Shown here: one piece after another, positions 1 through 5,091 of the stretch
How positions within the stretch are numbered: the stretch's first letter is position 1
Layout of the letters: each line of letters opens with the position of its first letter
Source of the DNA: Planctomycetaceae bacterium
GTDB lineage: Bacteria; Planctomycetota; Planctomycetia; Planctomycetales; Planctomycetaceae
Assembly: GCA_947463775.1 (NCBI GenBank)
Contig: CANHVD010000488.1
Span: 1-5,091 of the forward strand
Length of the DNA stretch: 5,091 nucleotides
Direction of reading: 5' to 3'
Translations under genes and position numbers: made by a program
The notes under the pieces: generated by a model
Told to the model about the DNA's origin: nothing
The model's database searches: none
What the model saw: the letters and a program-made list of their open reading frames with translations, nothing else

Positions 1-27
1 ACCGGGCCGCAGGAAATTGCGGATCAT
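1..27 (-). CDS. Possible start of a further minus-strand gene (nine codons visible)
   Basis: ATG at 27 opens a frame to the window edge reading MIRNFLRPG. Support is indirect: it lies downstream of the terminator, a TTGACA box and a dyad, on the same strand as the other genes. Nine codons are too few to recognise a family, so I assign no function. Confidence 0.25.
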
Positions 28-37
28 GCTCGGGACG

Positions 38-54
38 CGACTCCAATTGAGTCG
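38..54. promoter_or_regulatory. Dyad CGACTC-CAATT-GAGTCG, possible operator or leader hairpin
   Basis: A perfect 6-bp inverted repeat around CAATT lies between the possible promoter and the ATG at 27 on the minus strand. It includes a GGAG (44-41, minus) 13 bases from that ATG, rather far for a normal Shine-Dalgarno. If the next gene is real, this could be an operator or a hairpin hiding its ribosome site. Confidence 0.28.
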
Positions 55-77
55 ACCGCCGTGATGTCAGCAGGCGA

Positions 78-106
78 ATCAGCGCGGATCGAGCGGCGGT
101 TGTCAA
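78..106 (-). promoter_or_regulatory. Possible sigma70-type promoter for the next minus-strand gene
   Basis: A consensus -35 TTGACA (106-101) is followed after 17 bases by GCTGAT (83-78), which matches the -10 consensus at only three of six positions. Its place, after a strong terminator and about 50 bases upstream of an ATG on the same strand, fits a new transcription unit. The weak -10 keeps confidence low. Confidence 0.3.
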
Positions 107-144
107 CTGAACCGGTGTCGTGGTCGCAGCCGCTGAGATTTATG

Positions 145-160
145 CGGCATTTCAATGCCG
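145..160. other. Dyad CGGCATT-TC-AATGCCG
   Basis: A perfect 7-bp inverted repeat with a 2-base centre lies just past the terminator T run and about 40 bases upstream of a possible -35 box. It could be an operator for a following minus-strand gene or simply chance. Confidence 0.22.
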
Positions 161-170
161 ATTCTGGCGT

Positions 171-233
171 TAAAAAAAATGCACGAGCCGTCCGGTGTAA
201 GAGTTTGAAAACTCAACAACACCGGACGGCTCG
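171..233 (-). terminator. Rho-independent terminator after the DUF1501 gene
   Basis: A perfect 15-bp stem pairs CGAGCCGTCCGGTGT (184-198) with ACACCGGACGGCTCG (219-233). A small 2/4-base internal loop and an inner 5-bp stem (201-205 with 210-214) sit on top of it. On the minus strand the stem is followed after four bases by eight consecutive T's (179-172). No T run follows on the plus strand, so it is directional and closes the minus-strand unit about 70 bases after the DUF1501 stop. Confidence 0.92.
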
Positions 234-305
234 CGCCATTACGCTTTAATTCAGAACAATAATCTTCGGATCACGCCAATCGGCTCGTTCGGACGATTGC
301 CGAAA

Positions 306-1748
306 TCAGCCCATCAGTTCCGGGATTGGTCGACCGTGGTCAACGATCGGTGTTGGGCGGCCGTTAAAGTCTTTGATCAGAGTATTGGCGGCGTCGATTC
401 CCAGGTGATGATAAATCGTCGCCAGGAAATCTCCAGCACTGCAGATGCGTTCGATCACGTCTTCGCCACGCTTGTCGGTCGCTCCGATAACCTGACCTGT
501 GCGAATGCCACCGCCCGCCCAGATGTTGGAAAACGCGCGAGGCCAGTGGTCGCGACCGGGCTGCATTGTTCCGGCTGGAGCACTCGCGTCGCCAGCTCCG
601 GTGCTGGCCGAATGTTCGATCTTTGGTGTTCGACCGAACTCTCCAGTCACCACAACGAGCACTCGTTTATCCAGCCCGCGATCGTAGATGTCTTCGATCA
701 ATGCCGAAACGGCCTGGTCGTAAGCCCGTGAACGGAATCGCAAGGCATCGAACACGTGATGATTCACCGCGTGGTCATCCCAGTTGTTGACTCGACCGCA
801 CAACGGACCGCTCAAGCTGCTCGTCACGACTTCCACACCGGATTCCACAAGGCGGCGTGCCATCAGCAACTGCTGTCCCCATGAATTGCGACCATAACGA
901 TCGCGAGTTCGATCGTCTTCTTTGGTCAGATCGAAAGCATCCTTCGTTTTCGGATTCGTCAGCAGTGTCATGGCCTGTTCTTCGAACTGGTCCAGAGCAC
1001 CGAGTTCTCCCTGGCGATCGAATGCTCGTTCCAGGGTATCGAGGTTTTGACGCAGGGATGCTCGACGACCGATGCGACGAACTTCACCCTGATCTGACAA
1101 GCCGATGTTCGGCACAGAGAAGGTTGGAGAACTTGGATCCCCGTTGACCGTGAACGGTGAATACGCATCGCCCAGATAAGCCGGGCCGTTGTATTCGAGC
1201 GGCGGGTTGATGCCGGCATACAGCGGCAGTGGACTATTGCGAGTTGTCCCGTGAGAACGCAGGTAGTTTGTGACTGTCATCCAGTCAGGATACTTGGGCT
1301 TCGGTTTGTCGCGAGTATCCGGGTCACCGGACAACATCTGCATCGAACCGGCTGGATGTCCGCCGGCGGTCTGCCGCATTGATCGGAGAACCGTAAACTT
1401 GTCCGCAATCGCCGCCTGCATTGGCAACAATTCCGTGAACTGCATTCCCGGAACTTTGGTGTCGATCGTTCCAAAGGGGCCTCGATAGTCGCTGGAAACA
1501 TCCGGCTTTGGGTCATAGGTGTCGATGTGAGAGCACCCGCCTGGTTTCCAAACCATGATCACGGCAGTCTTTTCGCTGTCTGACTTTCCGCCGGTTTCTG
1601 CGCCCTGAGCGGCTCGCAGACGAAGCAGTCCGGGCAGGGTCAAGCTGGCAAATCCGCCAAGACCCATTCTCATGAAGCCACGTCGGCCGGACGAACCAAA
1701 CACAGAAGGGCCTGGGCAAACCGATGATGCAAAAAATGGATCACTCAT
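306..1748 (-). CDS. DUF1501 family protein with twin-arginine (Tat) signal
   Basis: A complete 480-residue protein, a usual length for the family, ending in TGA. The start at 1748 is supported by a GGAG 9 bases upstream and by the signal that follows. GRRGFMRMG (21-29; R22, R23) plus the hydrophobic stretch to about residue 42 form a Tat signal, so the protein is probably folded before export. Family motifs appear in order: WKPGGCSHIDTYDPKP (67-82), GGHPAGSMQMLSG (129-141), YGRNSWGQQLLMARRLVESGVEVV (285-308), NWDDH (322-326), VVVTGEFGRTPKI (365-377), GRDHWPRAFSNIWAGGG (398-414) and VIGATD (420-425). DUF1501 is placed among alkaline-phosphatase/sulfatase-like folds. The Asp, His and Glu residues in these blocks (D76, D325, H326, E370, D400, H401) could be metal ligands, but that is inference and no substrate is known. 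It is preceded by the composite repeat and the PPC gene and followed by a strong terminator, so it appears to be the last gene of the unit. No frameshift or missing block is seen. Confidence 0.95.
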   Translation of the reverse strand: MSDPFFASSVCPGPSVFGSSGRRGFMRMGLGGFASLTLPGLLRLRAAQGAETGGKSDSEKTAVIMVWKPGGCSHIDTYDPKPDVSSDYRGPFGTIDTKVPGMQFTELLPMQAAIADKFTVLRSMRQTAGGHPAGSMQMLSGDPDTRDKPKPKYPDWMTVTNYLRSHGTTRNSPLPLYAGINPPLEYNGPAYLGDAYSPFTVNGDPSSPTFSVPNIGLSDQGEVRRIGRRASLRQNLDTLERAFDRQGELGALDQFEEQAMTLLTNPKTKDAFDLTKEDDRTRDRYGRNSWGQQLLMARRLVESGVEVVTSSLSGPLCGRVNNWDDHAVNHHVFDALRFRSRAYDQAVSALIEDIYDRGLDKRVLVVVTGEFGRTPKIEHSASTGAGDASAPAGTMQPGRDHWPRAFSNIWAGGGIRTGQVIGATDKRGEDVIERICSAGDFLATIYHHLGIDAANTLIKDFNGRPTPIVDHGRPIPELMG

Positions 1749-1757
1749 GATTCATGA

Positions 1758-1761
1758 CTCC
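1758..1761 (-). promoter_or_regulatory. Shine-Dalgarno GGAG for the DUF1501 gene
   Basis: GGAG on the minus strand sits 9 bases before ATG 1748, good spacing, and supports that start. A second ATG at 1755 is out of frame, only 2 bases from the GGAG, and opens a four-codon frame ending in TGA that overlaps the true start; it is probably not used. Confidence 0.6.
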
Positions 1762-1774
1762 GATGCACAGAATT

Positions 1775-1798
1775 GTAGGTTGGACATTCCTGTCCGAC
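1775..1798 (+). repeat. REP-like unit A, left copy
   Basis: GTAG (1775-1778) is followed by stem GTTGGACA (1779-1786), loop TTCC (1787-1790) and stem TGTCCGAC (1791-1798). All eight positions pair, one as a T·G wobble. It lies 26 bases upstream of the DUF1501 start codon, just beyond its Shine-Dalgarno sequence, on the 5' side of that gene. Confidence 0.75.
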
Positions 1799-1810
1799 TG
1801 TGGCTCGACG

Positions 1811-1834
1811 GTAGCCGAATTCGTAAGAATTCGG
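1811..1834 (+). repeat. REP-like unit B, left copy
   Basis: GTAG (1811-1814) is followed by stem CCGAATTC (1815-1822), loop GTAA (1823-1826) and stem GAATTCGG (1827-1834). The stem is a perfect 8-bp match. The unit can alternatively pair along almost its whole length with the right B copy, so either two small hairpins or one long one could form. Confidence 0.78.
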
Positions 1835-1852
1835 ACCTCACATGGAATACCT

Positions 1853-1876
1853 CCGAATTCTCACGAATCCGGCTAC
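1853..1876 (-). repeat. REP-like unit B, right (inverted) copy
   Basis: Read on the minus strand: GTAG (1876-1873), stem CCGGATTC (1872-1865), loop GTGA (1864-1861), stem GAATTCGG (1860-1853). It differs from the left B copy at two positions: one turns an A-T pair into a G·T wobble, the other is in the loop. Pairing is therefore kept. Confidence 0.76.
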
Positions 1877-1888
1877 GAAGAACTTTTC

Positions 1889-1912
1889 GACGGGCAGGAA
1901 CGCCCATCCTAC
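1889..1912 (-). repeat. REP-like unit A, right (inverted) copy
   Basis: Read on the minus strand: GTAG (1912-1909), stem GATGGGCG (1908-1901), loop TTCC (1900-1897), stem TGCCCGTC (1896-1889). Relative to the left A copy, T-A becomes A-T and A-T becomes G-C at two stem pairs, and one A-T becomes G·T. It begins only 12 bases after the stop codon of the PPC gene. Confidence 0.74.
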
Positions 1913-1924
1913 TGAAACTGATCA

Positions 1925-4177
1925 CTAAGGAGCTTTCACGCGAATCGCGATCGGCTCTGACAAGATAATATCAACAGTATCTTTTGGTGTCGCAAGGTCG
2001 GTCGCCGCTTTGACTTTGGCTGCGGCGGCAGTCACTGCCGCATCAGCCGCCTGTTTCTTTGCCGTTGCATCGGCAACGGCCTTGTCAGCTTCAGCCTTCT
2101 TCTCCGAGGCTGCTGCCGCTGCCTCTTCGGTTAGTTTCTGAACTTCTGCAGTAATCGCGGCCGCTTCTTCCGTAACTCGTTTCTGTTCAGCTTCAGCGGC
2201 GGCGACAGCGTCAGGGTTGTACCGATACTTTGCCACGGCACTGCCGTAGAATGTTATGAGATAGTCGCCGGGTTGAGTTCCGAGAGCTTTCGTGTCCAGC
2301 ACTGCTTCAGAAGTATCGGCTGTCAGAGAAACATCGAAGCGAGGATTCCCTTCGAAGCCATCTCCGGACGTCTTCAGCTGCAGAATCGTCCCGGAGAACT
2401 CGGCTCGCTTTGTATGCACCAAAGGGATCGTCAGCTTCTCCCCGGCCGTCACTTCCCAGACTTTCTTTTCACTGGGTGCGATAGAGATCGGAGCGAACTC
2501 GGACCCCGTCACCGAAACCGGCAGCCCGGTCACAAGTCGTGGGCTGGGAACTTCGCCCCATGAATCCACGATCGGCCACGCGTGGCTGGCCATATGCATT
2601 GGTCGTTTGAGTTCTGTTCCGTCGAGTGTTGACTTGCCATAGAACGTGACGTTGGCCAGCGATCGAGGAGCATTTTGATCGGCTGTCAGCAGCATAATGC
2701 CGCGAGTTTTTCCTTTTGGAATCTTCAGGCCCTGAGCCGTGACACCTTCAGGAAGTCCTTCCATCACCAGTTCGATGTCGCCATCAAAGCCGTCACGGCG
2801 AACGGCAACAACTTCCAGAGCCACGGTGATTCCACCGCGAAGTGCGAGCGGTTTTGAAAGGGCATTTCGGTCACCGTTACGCAGTTCCATATGCAAGCCC
2901 CATGCGGCGACAGCATAGTCCGGAGCCGCTTTGCGGATCACAAGGCGGTAAACATTGCGAGCATCGTTGCGAGTCCCGCCGAACAGATCCGAGATCTGCA
3001 GACGATGCACGCCGTCTTCTTTGATCTCCAGTTTGCCAATGATATCGGCCGAGCCGCCATCGAATGGAGGACCATCGTAGGCATAACCATTGCTGGATGG
3101 CTTCATTGGAGGAGCGATGTCGGTGAACTCAGCCACATCCGTGATTTTCTGCTCGGCGCCTTCACCGGCGACATGCTGAACGAGGATTGAAGGATCCGTT
3201 GGACGTCCGAGTCGCTCAGAGGCCACTTCGACCCACCACACGTCGCCCTTTGTTGCGGTAAATTCAAACGTATCGACATCGGCTGCCGGGAAGAAGCTGC
3301 CGGACAGATCACAAGGCAGAGTAATCTTCTGCACCTGAGCTGCTCCGTTGTTCGGTTCAACTTCTGCAAGCCCTGCGATCTCAGGAAGTCCCGCTGCTGG
3401 CCATGAGAATGAGTTCACCGTCTTTGTTGACGCAAACATTGGCACGGGTGAGTCGGCCGGAATGTTCTGCAACGATAAGCGATAATAGTAAGCTGGACCA
3501 CCTTTGAAGGTCAGTTCGTGAACCTTGATCGTGTGTTTACCATCTTCTTTGGCGGTAAAATCCAGAGTGCCTCCACGACGTTCCACCATCAGATCTCGCC
3601 CAGCCGCGTCACCGATGATCAGAACAGCCTCAAGCTTGGAATCGATTCCTCGCGACGCCACGTTGACGATGTACCGCTGACCTTTGACTGCATCAAAAGT
3701 GTAGTGATCAACCGCGCGGTTCGTCATGACGGCATTGCAGATTGAATTGACCGCGACCGGCATCGCTGTCGGCAGAGTTGTGTTCGGTGTGGTCTGAACC
3801 AGTTCCTGCAAAGTGTCCACGCAGAAAACTCGTGAAGAAGTCACTCCCAAGCGAGTCATCAGTCGGGCTTCATGGATGCCCGGAGGGCAATCTGCAGCGA
3901 TCGTAACGATCCATTTGTTGGCTTCTGGTTTACCATTCGCGTCCAGCTTGGGTTTCGCCGTTAAGCCGGGATGCGTGAAGATCAGCTCACTGGCGTCTTC
4001 GAGGTTCTCGCCGGTGATGACAATCTCAACCTCAGAGCCGACTTTGCCGCCCATTGGCATCGTGGTCAAAAGCCGAGGCAACGGCAGGCAGACAGTTTGT
4101 GCCGAGGCTGACAGACCGCTCAGCAGCAAAGCACTGACGATTGCGAGACTTCGAATTCCGTGAGAAGCGATCTTCAT
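1925..4177 (-). CDS. Secreted PPC-domain protein with alanine-rich helical insertion (planctomycete type)
   Basis: A 750-residue protein. I chose ATG 4177 because it directly opens a Sec signal peptide: MKIASHG, hydrophobic core about 9-22, probable cleavage after A-S-A (24-26). The frame can be extended to a TTG at 4276, but that only adds translation of the low-complexity T/G tract. Residues about 35-120 resemble a TIG/IPT-like beta domain (GGKVGSEVEIVITGENL, then FTHPGLTA). About 130-240 and 270-415 look like two bacterial pre-peptidase C-terminal (PPC) domains, with VDHYTFDAVKGQRYIVNV (156-173) and ADVDTFEFTATKGD (299-312). Further Ig-like sheet follows, including FDGDIELVMEGLPEGV (464-479). 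Residues 656-728 are an Ala/Glu/Lys helical segment (about 30 Ala in 73, no Gly or Pro), after which a beta-type ending resumes (TVDIILSEPIAIRVK). No catalytic motif is seen. The role is probably structural or binding in the periplasm or at the cell surface. The position between DUF1553 and DUF1501 genes suggests it works with them (inference). Two intragenic hairpins (2025-2041 and 2061-2080, the latter GCCGTTGC-ATCG-GCAACGGC) fall in the Ala-rich part and probably reflect GCN codon use. Confidence 0.88.
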   Translation of the reverse strand: MKIASHGIRSLAIVSALLLSGLSASAQTVCLPLPRLLTTMPMGGKVGSEVEIVITGENLEDASELIFTHPGLTAKPKLDANGKPEANKWIVTIAADCPPGIHEARLMTRLGVTSSRVFCVDTLQELVQTTPNTTLPTAMPVAVNSICNAVMTNRAVDHYTFDAVKGQRYIVNVASRGIDSKLEAVLIIGDAAGRDLMVERRGGTLDFTAKEDGKHTIKVHELTFKGGPAYYYRLSLQNIPADSPVPMFASTKTVNSFSWPAAGLPEIAGLAEVEPNNGAAQVQKITLPCDLSGSFFPAADVDTFEFTATKGDVWWVEVASERLGRPTDPSILVQHVAGEGAEQKITDVAEFTDIAPPMKPSSNGYAYDGPPFDGGSADIIGKLEIKEDGVHRLQISDLFGGTRNDARNVYRLVIRKAAPDYAVAAWGLHMELRNGDRNALSKPLALRGGITVALEVVAVRRDGFDGDIELVMEGLPEGVTAQGLKIPKGKTRGIMLLTADQNAPRSLANVTFYGKSTLDGTELKRPMHMASHAWPIVDSWGEVPSPRLVTGLPVSVTGSEFAPISIAPSEKKVWEVTAGEKLTIPLVHTKRAEFSGTILQLKTSGDGFEGNPRFDVSLTADTSEAVLDTKALGTQPGDYLITFYGSAVAKYRYNPDAVAAAEAEQKRVTEEAAAITAEVQKLTEEAAAAASEKKAEADKAVADATAKKQAADAAVTAAAAKVKAATDLATPKDTVDIILSEPIAIRVKAP

Positions 4178-4211
4178 AGCTATTCGTCTACTGAAATTTC
4201 GGAGGTTGGCT

Positions 4212-4222
4212 TTAGTGACTAA
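4212..4222. promoter_or_regulatory. Small dyad TTAGT-G-ACTAA upstream of the PPC gene
   Basis: A perfect 5+1+5 inverted repeat lies 34 bases upstream of the PPC-protein start codon. It could be a regulator-binding site, but such a short dyad can occur by chance. Next to it, roughly 4221-4250 is strongly purine-rich on the plus strand. I see no convincing -35/-10 pair in the 135-base gap and no clear Shine-Dalgarno sequence before the ATG at 4177. Confidence 0.18.
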
Positions 4223-4253
4223 GAGGGCGGAGGAGCGGCGAGAGGTGGACCCA

Positions 4254-4304
4254 AAAAACAACAAACAGACAAACAAAACAACTCGGAGGGCTGACGCCCT
4301 GCCG
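4254..4304 (-). terminator. Hairpin plus T/G-rich tract after the DUF1553 gene (weak terminator or attenuator)
   Basis: On the minus strand, starting 8 bases after the DUF1553 stop, CGGCAGGGC pairs with GCCCTCCG around a GTCA loop. This gives 8 base pairs with one bulged C (stem bases 4304-4296 with 4291-4284). It is followed by about 30 bases made almost only of T and G, ending in six T's (4259-4254). The layout resembles a Rho-independent terminator, but the T run is interrupted and the best part lies about 25 bases from the stem. Termination may therefore be partial, letting transcription continue into the PPC gene. Alternatively the hairpin is an intergenic repeat copy; only a genome search would tell. 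Confidence 0.45.
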
Positions 4305-4312
4305 CTCGCCTT

Positions 4313-5091
4313 CTAGTGGTTGAACAAAAACTCTTTCGTATTGATCAGAGCCCAGATCAGATCCTGAAACTTTTCCTGGTTGGCTCGTTGGGCGTCGACA
4401 GGGTTGCCGGCGGAATCGAGTAACGGTTCCGCTAAATAATCCACAGCGACCTTCAATTCTTCAGCTTTTGGTTCTCGTGAAAACGCGACCATATACAGTT
4501 CGCGAATTCGGTCTTCTGGCGGTTTGTCTGATTTCGACAACAGGTCTGCTCGCCCACTTCCTGTTGCCAGCTTGCCTTTGATATCCGCCGCATTCATCAG
4601 GTGAAGACTTTGAGCAAGACTGGATGACTGAATTCGTTCGCACTCACAGACGCTTTCGTTCTCCGGGCGACCGAACACACGCAGAAAAGGTGAGGCGTTG
4701 TTATAGCTGTTATCCGGCAAAGCGATCGCGCGAGTTCCAGCAGGAAGATTCGGGAAGTCGGTTTTGGCACCCGTCAAATCGTCGATCGCATCCAGCATCA
4801 CTTCCGCCTGAAGTCGACGTGGATAATAACGGGAGTAGTTTTGCACATCGGCGATGTTGTGCTCGTTTGGCGTTGCACTCAACTGATACGCGTTCGACTG
4901 TACGATCACTTTCACCAGCGACTTCAGATCAAAGTGGCTTTCGATGAAATGCTTTTCCAATGCGGCCAGCAGTTCAGGATTCGTCGGCGGATTCGAGTCG
5001 CGAATATCGTCTTCCGGCTCGATGAGACCTCGTCGGAAGAAATGCTTCCAGTAACGATTCACCAAGGCTTTAGCGAAGAATGGGTTCTGCG
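4313..5091 (-). CDS. DUF1553 (PSD1) domain protein, C-terminal part (5' end outside window)
   Basis: The frame is open to the window edge, giving 258 visible residues before the TAG stop. I recognise the C-terminal half of the planctomycete DUF1553/PSD1 family from NPFFAKALVNRYW (visible residues 2-14), the DDIRDSNPP segment (27-35), YYPRRLQAEVMLDAI (88-102), the FGRPENES-CECER block (139-152, with C148 and C150) and the ending KEFLFNH (252-258). A TTG at 5065 could be read as a start, but the family motif NPFFAKAL continues upstream of it in frame, so the gene is truncated by the window and does not start there. Family members usually have DUF1549 (PSCyt2), often preceded by a PSCyt1 cytochrome-c-like domain, at the N-terminus; that part is not visible. 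They are predicted to be exported, and their biochemical activity is not established. It is followed on the same strand by a secreted PPC-domain gene (135-base gap) and a DUF1501 gene. Confidence 0.93.
   Translation of the reverse strand, partial: QNPFFAKALVNRYWKHFFRRGLIEPEDDIRDSNPPTNPELLAALEKHFIESHFDLKSLVKVIVQSNAYQLSATPNEHNIADVQNYSRYYPRRLQAEVMLDAIDDLTGAKTDFPNLPAGTRAIALPDNSYNNASPFLRVFGRPENESVCECERIQSSSLAQSLHLMNAADIKGKLATGSGRADLLSKSDKPPEDRIRELYMVAFSREPKAEELKVAVDYLAEPLLDSAGNPVDAQRANQEKFQDLIWALINTKEFLFNH

Larger units (their letters stand above)
1775..1912. repeat. Composite REP/BIME-like element: four GTAG-hairpin units in nested inverted symmetry
   Basis: This 138-base block fills most of the gap between the PPC and DUF1501 genes. 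It holds four 24-base units, each GTAG + 8-bp stem + 4-base loop, ordered A (1775-1798, plus), B (1811-1834, plus), B (1853-1876, minus), A (1889-1912, minus). The spacers are 12, 18 and 12 bases, so the block is symmetric about its centre. The two B copies match at 22 of 24 positions and the two A copies at 19 of 24. A 5' GTAG foot on a short hairpin, in inverted pairs, is the known layout of REP sequences handled by RAYT (Y1 HUH) transposases. I see no obvious target-site duplication at the edges and no transposase in the window. The alternative reading is one MITE-like inverted repeat with GTAGG...CCTAC ends. Being transcribed within the presumed operon, it could stabilise or separate the messages on either side. 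Confidence 0.8.

Noticed and set aside
1..249. Plus-strand frame open from position 1 to a TAA at 247-249, with ATG at 64
   Set aside because: It reads straight through both arms of the strong terminator hairpin and its A/T run, its protein is arginine-rich and resembles no family I know, and it faces against all other genes. It could only be real as the tail of a gene outside the window, with no support for that here.
276..300. CCAATCG / CGATTGC inverted repeat downstream of DUF1501
   Set aside because: Only six contiguous pairs with an 11-base loop and no T run; the real terminator lies further on at 233-171.
297..1147. Plus-strand frames of 62 to 144 residues opposite the DUF1501 gene
   Set aside because: They are antisense shadows of a gene with full family motifs and have no recognisable motifs of their own.
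1775..1912. CRISPR array or tRNA/attachment site reading of the repeated block
   Set aside because: The units are inverted hairpins with degenerate 12 to 18 base spacers, not direct repeats with unique 30-base spacers, and no tRNA fold or integrase context is present.
2025..2080. Hairpins GCGGCAG-TCA-CTGCCGC and GCCGTTGC-ATCG-GCAACGGC as regulatory elements
   Set aside because: They sit inside Ala/Lys-rich coding sequence where GCN and GGC/GCC-rich codons readily make such palindromes, and they lack the GTAG foot of the intergenic units.
4088..4090. Cys30 of the PPC protein as a lipoprotein site
   Set aside because: The residues before it (Q-T-V) do not form a lipobox; the A-S-A site three residues earlier fits ordinary signal peptidase I.
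3813..4163. Plus-strand 116-residue frame opposite the PPC gene
   Set aside because: It lies wholly antisense to the N-terminal domain of a well-supported secreted protein, and its composition looks like a codon shadow.
4178..4276. N-terminal extension of the PPC protein to a TTG at 4276
   Set aside because: It places the Sec signal peptide 33 residues inside the protein, and its first residues are translation of a low-complexity T/G tract. ATG 4177 directly opens the signal peptide.
5063..5065. TTG as the start of the DUF1553 protein
   Set aside because: The family motif NPFFAKAL continues in frame upstream to the window edge, so this is an internal Leu codon of a truncated gene.

Overview
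The window looks like chromosomal DNA of a planctomycete (Planctomycetota). Every recognisable gene belongs to a family characteristic of that phylum: the C-terminal part of a DUF1553 (PSD1) protein, a large secreted protein with PPC-type beta domains, and a Tat-exported DUF1501 protein. I infer the phylum from these families and their order, not from a marker gene.

Layout: all convincing genes are on the minus strand, so transcription runs from high to low coordinates. 5091-4313 is the end of a DUF1553 gene whose start lies outside the window. 4312-4178 is a gap with a hairpin followed by a T/G-rich tract (possible weak terminator or attenuator) and a small dyad. 4177-1925 encodes a 750-residue Sec-exported protein with a TIG-like domain, two PPC-like domains and an alanine-rich helical insertion near its C-terminus. 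1924-1749 is mostly a 138-base composite repeat. 1748-306 encodes a complete 480-residue DUF1501 protein with a twin-arginine signal and a good Shine-Dalgarno sequence. 233-171 is a strong Rho-independent terminator closing the unit. Bases 170-1 hold no complete gene, but show a possible promoter, a dyad and nine codons of a possible next minus-strand gene.

The three proteins are probably co-expressed envelope proteins. DUF1553 proteins usually carry N-terminal DUF1549 and often cytochrome-c-like domains, and DUF1553/DUF1501 genes are commonly paired in planctomycetes. Their biochemical role is not established, so I assign none.

The most notable signal is the 138-base repeat between the PPC and DUF1501 genes. 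It contains four 24-base units. Each is a GTAG tetranucleotide directly followed by an 8-bp stem and a 4-base loop, arranged A>, B>, <B, <A with symmetric 12-base spacers. This matches the architecture of REP/BIME elements mobilised by RAYT (REP-associated tyrosine) transposases. The differences between copies preserve stem pairing, including two fully compensatory base-pair changes, so the individual hairpins appear to be the conserved structure.
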